Origin: Flavobacteriales bacterium UBA7690
Lineage (GTDB): Bacteria > Bacteroidota > Bacteroidia > Flavobacteriales_F > PHOS-HE28
NCBI GenBank assembly: GCA_002482775.1
Contig: DLGQ01000109.1
Span: forward strand, 10,523 to 74,522
Direction: 5' to 3'
DNA: 64,000 nt
Shown here: in pieces, positions 34,437 through 42,085 of the stretch
How positions within the stretch are numbered: position 1 is the stretch's first letter
How the letters are laid out: each line of letters starts with the position of its first letter
The notes under the pieces: model-generated
What the model saw: the letters and a program-made list of their open reading frames with translations, nothing else
The model's database searches: none
Told to the model about the DNA's origin: nothing
Translations under genes and position numbers: made by a program

Positions 34437-34467
34437 TTTCTCCGCGTCCTCCGCGCCTCTGCGTGAC
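34437..34467. repeat. Dispersed-repeat-like element (TCCGCG...CTCTGCGTG)
   Basis: The string TCCGCGTCCTCCGCGCCTCT followed by GCGTGAC resembles a short dispersed intergenic repeat known from many bacterial genomes. One copy is visible here. Confidence 0.4.
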
Positions 34468-34708
34468 CACTCATCCGTATTCCGCACTGCCAGCAAGCAT
34501 CCTCGCGAACCGACACCCGGATAGCTCACCGCCGCCGCGCACTTCAGCACCTACGACCTGCGTTATCCCCCTAGAACCGCGCGGTGCAGCCGTTGTTAAC
34601 GGATCGTGAAAAGAAAAGACTTGGAGCGTATCGGTTTCGATCCCTGCCGCGTCAGCACTAGGGAACTTGGCCGTGTTGAAAACCTCCGGGAAGTTCACCC
34701 GATCGGCG

Positions 34709-34740
34709 CTTGTCAAAGGCCCCTCGCCGATCCACTTTTG
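34709..34740 (+). promoter_or_regulatory. Candidate nrdB promoter CTTG-N20-CACTTTTG
   Basis: CTTG at 34709-34712 and CACTTTTG at 34733-34740 fit the -33/-7 layout with one mismatch in the -7 box. The implied leader is about 105 nt; it contains a small AGGAGG...CCTCCT hairpin near 34807-34822. Confidence 0.35.
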
Positions 34741-34854
34741 TATCCCGACGATGGCGCTGTCACGCTGCCGGCGGGAACCAACAAGCAAGTCCGAGAATTC
34801 CGGGAAAGGAGGCCTTCCTCCTACGGAAAGATCGTCTCTCCAACTGAACCTGCC

Positions 34855-35898
34855 ATGAGCACCGAGAAAAAGAACGACGCGTCCCAATTGAGCATGGACA
34901 GTGCGCTCACACGCGAAGTGGAAGCCGCCAACGAACCGCTCCTGAAAGAGAACAAGGACCGGTTCGTGATCTTCCCCATCCAGCATGCCGATATCTGGAG
35001 CTACTACAAGAAACACGAAGCCAGCTTCTGGACCGCCGAAGAGATCGACCTGGGTGCCGACCTCGTGGACTGGGATACGAAGCTGAACGACGACGAGCGT
35101 TACTTCATCAAACACGTGCTCGCCTTCTTCGCTGCCAGCGATGGCATCGTGAACGAGAACCTCGCGGAGAACTTCCTCCACGAAGTGCAATACACCGAGG
35201 CGCGTTTCTTCTACGGCTTCCAGATCGCCATGGAGAACATCCACAGCGAGACCTACAGCCTCCTGATCGACACGCTGATCAAGGATCCGATGGAGAAGGA
35301 CAAGCTGTTCCACGCGGTGGACACCTTGGACTGTGTGAAGCGGAAAGCCGATTGGGCTTTGCGTTGGATCGACAAAGGCAGCTTCGCCGAACGCCTCATC
35401 GCCTTCGCAGCGGTGGAAGGCATCTTCTTCAGCGGTAGCTTCTGCAGCATCTTCTGGCTGAAGAAGCGCGGCCTGATGCCAGGCCTCACCTTCAGCAACG
35501 AGCTCATCAGCCGTGACGAAGGCCTGCACTGCGATTTCGCCTGCCTGCTCTACACCAAGCACCTGCTGAACAAGGTGAACAAGAAGACGGTGGAATCCAT
35601 CATCCGCGATGCCGTGGAGATCGAAAAGGAATTCGTGACCGATGCGTTGCCCGTGAACCTGATCGGCATGAACGCCAAGTTGATGCAGCAGTACATCGAA
35701 TTCGTGGCAGACCGCCTCTTGGTGGAGCTGGGCAACGAGAAGATCTACAACGCCACCAACCCGTTCGACTTCATGGAGATGATCTCGCTGCAAGGCAAGA
35801 CCAACTTCTTCGAGAAGCGCGTGGGCGAATACCAGAAAGCGGGCGTGCTGAACAACGATAAGGAGCAGAGCAAGTTCACGTTGGACGCTGACTTCTGA
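34855..35898 (+). CDS. nrdB: Ribonucleoside-diphosphate reductase small subunit (class I R2)
   Basis: 347 residues from the ATG at 34855. It carries the dinuclear metal site and tyrosyl radical that start ribonucleotide reduction in NrdA. Metal ligands and radical Tyr are seen in AMENIHSETYSLLIDTL (Glu127, His130, Tyr134) and SRDEGLHCDFA (Glu, His). The motif style (FFAASDGIVNENLAENF) is that of the eukaryote-like R2 lineage. The C-terminus SKFTLDADF is the R1-docking tail. nrdA follows 239 nt downstream. Confidence 0.96.
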   Translation: MSTEKKNDASQLSMDSALTREVEAANEPLLKENKDRFVIFPIQHADIWSYYKKHEASFWTAEEIDLGADLVDWDTKLNDDERYFIKHVLAFFAASDGIVNENLAENFLHEVQYTEARFFYGFQIAMENIHSETYSLLIDTLIKDPMEKDKLFHAVDTLDCVKRKADWALRWIDKGSFAERLIAFAAVEGIFFSGSFCSIFWLKKRGLMPGLTFSNELISRDEGLHCDFACLLYTKHLLNKVNKKTVESIIRDAVEIEKEFVTDALPVNLIGMNAKLMQQYIEFVADRLLVELGNEKIYNATNPFDFMEMISLQGKTNFFEKRVGEYQKAGVLNNDKEQSKFTLDADF

Positions 35899-36137
35899 TC
35901 CTGTCGCGATCCCACAGCCGTTCTCCCATGGCTAAGACGCTGGACCTGAGAACACACGCTGCCGGGCTCGCTTGGAGACCTGCTTCCGATCAACATCGCC
36001 GCGTTGACGATCGATCACGGAAGCACTTCGGGGAGGGCTGTTGAGGAGCGCATCTTAACGGTCCGATAGTTGACGGAAAAACCAACACGGATGCACGGCG
36101 GGAGCCCGACCATCCACAAAAACAAGGAAGAAGAAGC
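35899..36137 (+). other. nrdB-nrdA intergenic spacer, possibly a leader
   Basis: 239 nt without a credible gene. It contains short inverted segments but no NrdR box or recognisable riboswitch core; an internal promoter cannot be excluded. Confidence 0.35.
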
Positions 36138-38585
36138 ATGTATGTAATTAAGCGCGACGGACGCCGGGAGGCGGTCAAGTTCGACAAGATCACCGCCCGT
36201 GTGAAGAAGCTCTGCTACGAGCTCGATCCCATCGTGGATGCCACCCAGGTCACCCTGAAAGTGATCGACGGCATCTTCGACGGTGTCACCACTTCGCAGT
36301 TGGACAACCTCACCGCCGAGGTGGCCGCCACCATGACGGTGAAGCACCCGGACTATGCGCTGCTCGCCAGCCGCATCGCCGTGAGCAACCTGCACAAGAA
36401 CACCAAGAAGTCCTTCAGCGAGACCATGAAGGACCTCTACACCTATATGGATCCGAAGACCGGTGCGAAAGCCGCACTGATCGCGGACGACGTACACGAC
36501 ATCATCCAGAAGAACGCCGATGTGTTGGACAGCGCGATCATCTACGATCGTGACTTCAACTACGACTTCTTCGGCTTCAAGACCCTCGAGCGCAGCTACC
36601 TCCTTCGCCTGCACGGCCAAGTGGTGGAACGTCCGCAGCACATGCTGATGCGTGTGTCCGTAGGCATCCACAAGAGCGACATCGAGAGCGCCATCTCCAC
36701 CTACAACTCGTTGAGCGAAGGCTGGTACACGCACGCCACACCTACGCTCTTCAACGCCGGCACACCGAAGCCGCAGATGAGCAGCTGCTTCCTGCTGCAA
36801 CTGAAGGACGACAGCATCAACGGCATCTACGACACGCTGAAGCAGTGTGCACAGATCAGCCAGAGCGCCGGTGGCATCGGCCTAAGCGTACACAACCTGC
36901 GCGCGAAGGGCAGCTACATCAAAGGCACCAACGGCACCAGCAACGGCATCGTGCCCATGCTGCGCGTCTTCAACGATACCGCCCGCTACGTGGACCAAGG
37001 CGGCGGAAAGCGCAAAGGCAGCTTTGCCATGTACCTGGAGCCGTGGCACGCCGACGTGTTCGACTTCCTGGAGCTGAAGAAGAACCACGGCAAGGAAGAG
37101 ATGCGCGCCCGCGACCTGTTCTACGCCATGTGGATCCCCGATCTCTTCATGAAGCGTGTGGAGATGGGCGGCGAGTGGACGCTGATGTGCCCCAACGAGT
37201 GCCCTGGCCTGGCCGACACCTGGGGTGCCAAGTTCGAAGAGCTGTACGAAGGCTACGAGGCCGCAGGCAAAGGCCGCAGCACCATCAAGGCGCAAGACCT
37301 CTGGTTCAAGATCCTGGAAAGCCAGATCGAGACCGGTACGCCGTACATCCTCTTCAAGGACGCGGCCAACGGCAAGAGCAACCAGCAGAACCTGGGCACC
37401 ATCAAGAGCAGCAACCTCTGCACGGAGATCATCGAGTACACCAGCCCCGATGAGGTGGCCGTGTGCAACCTCGGCTCCATCGCGCTGCCCAAGTTCGTGG
37501 AGAAGGGCAAGTTCGATCACGACAAGCTGTTCACCGTCACCTACGAGCTGGCGAAGAACCTCAACCGCGTCATCGACCAGAACTACTACCCGATCCCCGA
37601 AGCCCGTCGCAGCAACATGCGCCACCGCCCCATCGGCATCGGCGTGCAAGGCCTGGCGGATGCCTTCATCCTGATGCGTTATCCGTTCGATAGCGTGGAA
37701 GCGAAGGTGCTGAACCGCGAAGTGTTCGAGACCATCTACTACGCGGCCCTCACCGCCAGCAAAGACCTCGCGATCGAAGAAGGCGCTTACGAGACCTACG
37801 AAGGCAGCCCCGTGAGCAAAGGCATCCTGCAGTTCGACATGTGGAATGTCAAACCATCGGATCGTTGGGAGTGGGATGCACTGCGTGAAGAGATCAAGAA
37901 GCACGGCGTGCGCAACAGCTTGTTGCTCGCTCCGATGCCCACCGCCAGCACCGCACAGATCCTCGGCAACAACGAGTGCTTCGAGCCGTACACCAGCAAC
38001 ATCTACACCCGCCGTGTGCTCAGCGGCGAGTTCGTGGTGGTGAACAAGTACCTGCTGCGCGACCTGGTGAAGTTGAGCCTCTGGGGAGAAGACCTCAAGA
38101 ACAAGATCATCGCCGCCAACGGCAGCGTGGCCAACATCCCCGAGATCCCGCAGAACCTGAAGGACCTGTACAAGACCGCGTGGGAGATCAGCCAGAAGGT
38201 GATCATCGACATGGCCGCGGACCGTGGCGCTTTCATCTGCCAGAGCCAGAGCCTCAACATCTTCATGGAGAACGCCAACTTCGGCAAACTCACCAGCATG
38301 CACTTCTACAGCTGGAAGGCAGGCCTGAAGACCGGCATGTACTACCTGCGCACCAAAGCCGCCACCGACGCCATCAAGTTCACCGTGGACAAAGCGAAAC
38401 TCACACAACCCCAAGCGGAGCCGGTCACCCCGAGCGTAGCGAAGGGGATGCGCGAAGTGCAACCCGTACGCGAAGTGGTGATGAGCGGACCCGCCCCCAA
38501 AGCCATGACCGCCGAAGAAGAAGCGCAAGCGCAGATCACCTGCTCGCTGGATGATCCGGAGGGGTGTGAGATGTGCTCGGGGTAG
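36138..38585 (+). CDS. nrdA: Ribonucleoside-diphosphate reductase large subunit (class I R1)
   Basis: 815 residues. It reduces NDPs to dNDPs. N-terminal ATP cone MYVIKRDGRREAVKFDKITA; the active-site Cys in PQMSSCFLLQL, the thiyl-radical region SSNLCTEIIEY and the second redox Cys in VAVCNLGSIAL; C-terminal shuttle cysteines in PEGCEMCSG. The linker before this tail contains a REP-like palindrome (38424-38449) translated as VTPSVAKGM. The 239-nt gap after nrdB contains no gene. A strong terminator follows. Confidence 0.96.
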   Translation: MYVIKRDGRREAVKFDKITARVKKLCYELDPIVDATQVTLKVIDGIFDGVTTSQLDNLTAEVAATMTVKHPDYALLASRIAVSNLHKNTKKSFSETMKDLYTYMDPKTGAKAALIADDVHDIIQKNADVLDSAIIYDRDFNYDFFGFKTLERSYLLRLHGQVVERPQHMLMRVSVGIHKSDIESAISTYNSLSEGWYTHATPTLFNAGTPKPQMSSCFLLQLKDDSINGIYDTLKQCAQISQSAGGIGLSVHNLRAKGSYIKGTNGTSNGIVPMLRVFNDTARYVDQGGGKRKGSFAMYLEPWHADVFDFLELKKNHGKEEMRARDLFYAMWIPDLFMKRVEMGGEWTLMCPNECPGLADTWGAKFEELYEGYEAAGKGRSTIKAQDLWFKILESQIETGTPYILFKDAANGKSNQQNLGTIKSSNLCTEIIEYTSPDEVAVCNLGSIALPKFVEKGKFDHDKLFTVTYELAKNLNRVIDQNYYPIPEARRSNMRHRPIGIGVQGLADAFILMRYPFDSVEAKVLNREVFETIYYAALTASKDLAIEEGAYETYEGSPVSKGILQFDMWNVKPSDRWEWDALREEIKKHGVRNSLLLAPMPTASTAQILGNNECFEPYTSNIYTRRVLSGEFVVVNKYLLRDLVKLSLWGEDLKNKIIAANGSVANIPEIPQNLKDLYKTAWEISQKVIIDMAADRGAFICQSQSLNIFMENANFGKLTSMHFYSWKAGLKTGMYYLRTKAATDAIKFTVDKAKLTQPQAEPVTPSVAKGMREVQPVREVVMSGPAPKAMTAEEEAQAQITCSLDDPEGCEMCSG
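38424..38449. repeat. REP-like palindrome inside the nrdA coding sequence
   Basis: GTCACCCCGAGCGTAGCGAA followed by GGGGAT: CCCC and GGGG arms around GAGCGTAGCGAA. It resembles the intergenic dispersed repeat with TCACCCTGAGC...GAAGGG arms found in many Bacteroidota, but here it is in frame within codons about 763-771, in the flexible linker before the CxxC tail. Confidence 0.55.
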
Positions 38586-38611
38586 GAGTTGACCCCATCA
38601 ATGAAACAAGG

Positions 38612-38640
38612 AAGAGCGGCTCGAGAGGGCCGCTCTTTTT
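38612..38640 (+). terminator. Intrinsic terminator after nrdA
   Basis: Stem AAGAGCGGC / GCCGCTCTT with an 8-nt loop and a run of five T residues, 27 nt after the nrdA stop. Confidence 0.85.
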
Positions 38641-38653
38641 ACTTCGACTTATT

Positions 38654-39379
38654 ATGAAACTACCAAAGAGCAATACTGACCTCAGACGAGAGTTGGGGTT
38701 AATTGAAGAAATAAGGATTGGGTTTCGGTTCGTGAGGCAGGGACTACATGAAATCGATCGAATCCTTCCGGGTAACGATTTCTACCACCCGCCTGTTCAG
38801 TTTCTCGCCCTGGGTATCGAACGCATCCTGAAGTGCATGATTTGCATGCATCACAAGGAACTGACTGGGTCGTACCCTACGAGATCGGACAAGCCTTGGC
38901 CACTCGGCGCAAAGGGACATGATCTAATGGTGCTGAAGGGGACGGTTGTGAAGTTCTGCACAACCTTGCCAGGACCTGCAATTGGAGACTACAACTTGAT
39001 CGCCCATGACAAACGTGTTGATGACCTTTTCGAACTGCTCTCCGCCTATGGAAAGGGTTCGCGTTACTTCAACTTGGATGAAGTGTTGATCGCGGGAACT
39101 AACACTGACCCGATGCACGAGTATGATCGACTAACCGGCAATCTCGCATTAACGATTCATGGCAGGAAGATTCTGGACCAAATCACAAATCCGAAAACCA
39201 GGGAAGAGGCCTATCGAACGATTAACAAGGAATTGAAAGCACTGGTTGAGAGCATAATTCGCGCACTGTCTCGGCAATTCATCTTTGGAAACTTTAGCAG
39301 TCAATCGAGAAGGTTCATCGCCGACCTAAGTCCTTTCTATAAGCTAGAGGATAAGAACCTCGGCGTCAACCACTATTAG
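38654..39379 (+). CDS. Hypothetical protein, possibly HEPN-like
   Basis: 241 residues from the ATG at 38654, directly after the nrdA terminator. All-helical appearance. The segment FLALGIERILKCMICMHHKE followed by GAKGHDLMVLKGTVVKFC resembles the helix-turn-helix layout of HEPN-type proteins, where a GHDL motif follows the catalytic region, but I do not see a clear RxxxxH motif. No signal peptide. Less GC-rich, more A-containing codon use than nrdA suggests acquisition. The stop TAG is immediately followed by a second TAG. Confidence 0.5.
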   Translation: MKLPKSNTDLRRELGLIEEIRIGFRFVRQGLHEIDRILPGNDFYHPPVQFLALGIERILKCMICMHHKELTGSYPTRSDKPWPLGAKGHDLMVLKGTVVKFCTTLPGPAIGDYNLIAHDKRVDDLFELLSAYGKGSRYFNLDEVLIAGTNTDPMHEYDRLTGNLALTIHGRKILDQITNPKTREEAYRTINKELKALVESIIRALSRQFIFGNFSSQSRRFIADLSPFYKLEDKNLGVNHY

Positions 39380-39417
39380 TAGCTGCTTTGGTATGTGAGC
39401 CTTGGTCTAAGCCCCGT

Positions 39418-39540
39418 CTGCGCGTAGTGTGGACGATGTCTGAGTGTAGCCGCAGGCTACGCTCACCAAGAACCGGAACATGGTAGCCTGTGGCTACCCT
39501 TGCGCCCACGGGCATGGTGCGTAGCTGCAGGCTAAGCGCA
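39418..39540. repeat. Twin-hairpin repeat, copy A
   Basis: Hairpin 1 GTAGCC-GCA-GGCTAC (39446-39460), spacer containing GCTCACCAAGAACCGGAACA, hairpin 2 GGTAGCC-TGT-GGCTACC (39482-39498) followed by CTTGCG, and a degenerate third arm GTAGCTGCAGGCTA. Shares this layout with copies B-F. Confidence 0.75.
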
Positions 39541-39668
39541 GATCCGGTATTTCAGCTAATAGGATTGTGTCGAAAGCTGCTCACAATTCGAAACCGTCAG
39601 CGTAACTCCCCAACTGGTGCGGATCTTTGACCACTCTCTACCGAAAGTTTCCCGCGCTGGTTCTTTCT

Positions 39669-39699
39669 TTTGAACCGTGGCTCATGCTTGTTACCTTGC
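39669..39699 (+). promoter_or_regulatory. Candidate promoter TTTG-N19-TACCTTGC
   Basis: A perfect -33 TTTG at 39669-39672 with exact 19-nt spacing to TACCTTGC (39692-39699), which ends 4 nt before the ATG at 39704. This is the only start-proximal motif in the window with a clear -33 partner. Confidence 0.45.
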
Positions 39700-39703
39700 C
39701 AGT

Positions 39704-40105
39704 ATGGACCAATCGCGCTATTTCCACATACTAATGCACGTATCCACGTGGCCGGCTATGTACAGCGTGCAGGACGCAATGGATCTGTCCACATTCCTAA
39801 CCGGATATCGGGCGGGTGCAAATGACGCCCGCTTGGAACGACTCTTGAGTGATCTAACAAACTTCGCTAACGAGAAGCTTCCATACAGTGAATCTCAAGT
39901 CGGTTGGAGCCATCTTGTGAAGGCTGGTAGTTGGGAGCGAGGTGGTTCCATCAAGCTCTTCAGGCAATGGCTGGGACAAATGCTTGTTGAACAAGGACAT
40001 TGGACCGATGAGCATTTTTTGATCTTCACTTCTGATAAAACGATCCCACCCGACACACGGAACTCATTGCCGCCGCCACGTTATTCCGATCTGCCGCTTG
40101 AATAG
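39704..40105 (+). CDS. Hypothetical protein
   Basis: 133 residues beginning MDQSRYFHILMHVSTWPAMYS. No domain recognised, no signal peptide. The helix-rich middle (LSDLTNFANEKLPYSE) and Trp-containing segment LFRQWLGQMLVEQGHW are the only notable features. It lies in the accessory region between repeat copies, and its TAG stop is followed at once by TAGCC of a degenerate repeat arm. Confidence 0.55.
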   Translation: MDQSRYFHILMHVSTWPAMYSVQDAMDLSTFLTGYRAGANDARLERLLSDLTNFANEKLPYSESQVGWSHLVKAGSWERGGSIKLFRQWLGQMLVEQGHWTDEHFLIFTSDKTIPPDTRNSLPPPRYSDLPLE

Positions 40106-40201
40106 TAGCCTTGCTGCCGCAAGCGGCTCTGAATCGTGGTGATTAACAAAGATTGAAAGACTAGGAGTGTTTTGTAGTCAACATGACACGAGCACAATTC
40201 T

Positions 40202-40228
40202 AGACCTGCGCAAGGTCTCTCAAAGAGG
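40202..40228. repeat. Short dispersed repeat, second family, copy 1
   Basis: AGACCTGCGCAAGGTCTCTC then AAAGAGG; the arms AGACC/GGTCT are complementary. A second copy lies at 43465-43490. It occupies a 250-bp gap (40106-40355) in which I support no gene. Confidence 0.5.
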
Positions 40229-40355
40229 AATCCAGCTACCGCGAGCCTCTAACGCTGGTTCGGCCCCGACCATCCACCCGGCTACCGCGAATCTTTATCG
40301 GTGGATCGGATCTGTGATCCGGACCAAATTCGGAAAGGATTATACTCGTACTTGA

Positions 40356-41117
40356 ATGAGCATCGTTCGAGCAATAGCCTTCTTACTAGTCTATGCTGCC
40401 TTTCAAGCCGCATTCACGGCTACAATGATGTATGTATTCCCGAATGAGTTGGATATGGAATGGCAACTGCTTTGCTATAGCGTGGTGCTTACGGTAGGGC
40501 TACTTTTCGTAACTCTTGGATCACGGGTCAGTTTTTCTGCTTGGTTCTTAGGTACTAAGAATAGCAACAGTCTCCCTTGGCTATGGGTCGCAGCCCTGGG
40601 CATCATACTCGCCGCTAACCCGTTCAGTCACCTTGAGTTCTTTTATAGGACTAGCTCTCCTGCCCCAACATCGCTTGAAGTAGCCTTGCCCACAGTGCTT
40701 ACCCTGTGCCTCTTCGGACCCTTGGCAGAAGAAATGTTCTTCAGAGGTCTTCTTTTTCGGGGCCTCGTACAACGCTATTCGCCATTTCTCTCGATGGTGA
40801 TCGTGGCGCTACTCTTCTCCGCTATTCATCGATTGTCTTGGGCGACCACGCTCGATCATATCCTGTTCAGCACAGTTGTAACTGGGGTTTACTATGTGAC
40901 AGGATCAGTTCTTCAGGTTGTGCTCTTGCATTCGATCAGTAACGCGGCTTGGGTGCTGCGGCGGACCTATACTGTGGAGGTCAGAACTATACTCGATGGC
41001 CTGGGTTGGTGGTACATGATCTTACCTCTTGTCGGAGCGATGCTTTTTCTGGTCTACTTCAGGCGATTTCACGTGCGGTCCCCGGCCTTTGGGCCGACCG
41101 TGCTCCAGCCGATCTGA
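40356..41117 (+). CDS. CPBP family intramembrane glutamic protease
   Basis: 253 residues with six to eight transmembrane helices. The Abi/CPBP catalytic motifs are all present: LAEEMFFRGLLFRG (EExxxR), LLFSAIHRLSW (FxxxH) and HSISNAAW (HxxxN). Eukaryotic relatives (Rce1) process prenylated proteins; bacterial ones act in bacteriocin immunity or unknown signalling. The neighbours are hypothetical. An A/T-richer composition than the housekeeping genes suggests later acquisition. Confidence 0.85.
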   Translation: MSIVRAIAFLLVYAAFQAAFTATMMYVFPNELDMEWQLLCYSVVLTVGLLFVTLGSRVSFSAWFLGTKNSNSLPWLWVAALGIILAANPFSHLEFFYRTSSPAPTSLEVALPTVLTLCLFGPLAEEMFFRGLLFRGLVQRYSPFLSMVIVALLFSAIHRLSWATTLDHILFSTVVTGVYYVTGSVLQVVLLHSISNAAWVLRRTYTVEVRTILDGLGWWYMILPLVGAMLFLVYFRRFHVRSPAFGPTVLQPI

Positions 41118-41190
41118 AGCGCCGTCTGAGCGGAGCCTTCGCCTACGCTCGACGAGAATCGTAGCTCGGTAGCCTGTGGCTACCCTTGCG
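41110..41190. repeat. Twin-hairpin repeat, copy B
   Basis: Degenerate hairpin 1 (GGAGCCTTCGCCTACGCTCG), spacer GACGAGAATCG, then an intact hairpin 2 GGTAGCC-TGT-GGCTACC at 41168-41184 followed by CTTGCG. On the minus strand hairpin 2 supplies the TAG stop of the adjacent nuclease-like gene. Confidence 0.65.
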
Positions 41191-41962
41191 GCTCACCATC
41201 AGCCACCTCCTTACTCGCTGTTGCCCGTAGTGGCTTATTCGCCGCCTTGGCGATCACCTTGCGAGCCTCCTCGGCCTTTTCCCCTTCTACCACATCGCGC
41301 TTCAACACTTCGTTGGTCAACGAGGTCTTGATCTGTTCCGTCGTGATCTTGATGTCTGGTGATACACGGCGCAACTCGCGGCGGATGGTCTCCAAACAGG
41401 CATCGCTCAGCACCACCGCGCTGAGGTAGAACCGGCTGAGCGCTTGTTTCTGTGCATGGTAGTCGCCCAAGGCAGAACGTTGCCAGCCTTCTTTGCACCA
41501 GAGGTAGAGATGGTCAAGATCACTTTCGGAGCGCACATCGATCTTGGTGAAGTCGAGGTCCACCACCAACTCGTGCTGGATGGGTTTGGTGAAATGCACG
41601 TGGTACACACACCAGCGCAGACCCGTCGTGAGCAACACCCAATCCACCCCTTGGTTGGCGGCGTAGTCCACCGCTTGTTTGACGTGTTGGTCCTTCAGTT
41701 CAATGCCAACGGCTTTCACCTCGATCAGCGTGGTGAGCTTTCCATCCAGCTTGATCGCCAGGTCGCAATAGGTTCCACGGATGGCGTACTCGCTGGTCAC
41801 CTCGAAGTACTTGTCGTACCCGAACACATCCGCGAGCATATCCTTGATGATGGTCACGGTATCGGTCTCCCCGACGTCGCGCAACTTGGCAGCCGCGAGG
41901 ATGGGTTGATACCTTTTGAGACCAGCGATCAAGCGCTCAGCGACTTTCTTCGGGATTGCCAT
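41180..41962 (-). CDS. HsdR N-terminal-like PD-(D/E)xK protein
   Basis: 260 residues. The region IRGTYCDLAIKLDGKLTTLIEVKAVGIELKDQHVKQ (Asp, then Glu-x-Lys, in CDLAIKLD and LIEVKAVG) is the nuclease core of type I restriction HsdR N-terminal domains, followed by QAVDYAANQGVDWVLLTTG. Such stand-alone proteins lack the helicase motor and have no HsdM/HsdS partner here, so restriction activity is not implied. The last codons run into repeat copy B, which provides the stop TAG; the final residues GEPQG are partly repeat-encoded. Confidence 0.8.
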   Translation of the reverse strand: MAIPKKVAERLIAGLKRYQPILAAAKLRDVGETDTVTIIKDMLADVFGYDKYFEVTSEYAIRGTYCDLAIKLDGKLTTLIEVKAVGIELKDQHVKQAVDYAANQGVDWVLLTTGLRWCVYHVHFTKPIQHELVVDLDFTKIDVRSESDLDHLYLWCKEGWQRSALGDYHAQKQALSRFYLSAVVLSDACLETIRRELRRVSPDIKITTEQIKTSLTNEVLKRDVVEGEKAEEARKVIAKAANKPLRATASKEVADGEPQG

Positions 41963-42000
41963 GGAATGATGGGATGTACTGGTAAAGATGTGGAATTAAA

Positions 42001-42085
42001 GCTGCGCGTAGCATGGCCGCTATCTGACGTAGCCTGCGGCTACGCTCGACGAGAACTGGAACACGGTAGCCTGTGGCTACTCCAT
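42001..42085. repeat. Twin-hairpin repeat, copy C
   Basis: The most complete copy: GCGCGTAGCATGGCCGCTAT lead, hairpin 1 GTAGCC-TGC-GGCTAC (42029-42043), spacer GCTCGACGAGAACTGGAACA, hairpin 2 GTAGCC-TGT-GGCTAC (42066-42080). It lies between two convergent-to-repeat genes and gives the minus-strand gene at 42077 its stop. Confidence 0.75.

Larger units (their letters stand above)
34314..34854. other. Intergenic region with two dispersed repeat types and the nrdB leader
   Basis: No gene is supported in these 541 bp. It holds a G/C palindrome (34346-34380), a second dispersed-repeat-like piece (34437-34467), and from about 34700 the promoter candidate and leader of nrdB. A frame continues upstream of the nrdB ATG but has no conserved protein sequence. 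Confidence 0.6.
39380..39703. other. Intergenic region with twin-hairpin repeat copy A
   Basis: 324 bp with no supported gene. Positions 39418-39540 hold the repeat; the remainder is unique sequence leading to the promoter at 39669-39699. Confidence 0.6.

Noticed and set aside
34700..34854. Cobalamin riboswitch upstream of nrdB
   Set aside because: No conserved cobalamin-box sequence could be found, and the enzyme is class I, which does not use cobalamin.
36882..38528. A 548-codon open frame antisense to nrdA
   Set aside because: It is the mirror of a strongly coding GC-rich gene; its translation is low-complexity (His, Val, Leu, Gly rich) with no domain, while nrdA on the other strand has all family motifs.
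40167..40355. A 62-codon open frame before the CPBP gene
   Set aside because: It runs through the second short repeat and ends at the next start; no protein-like features.
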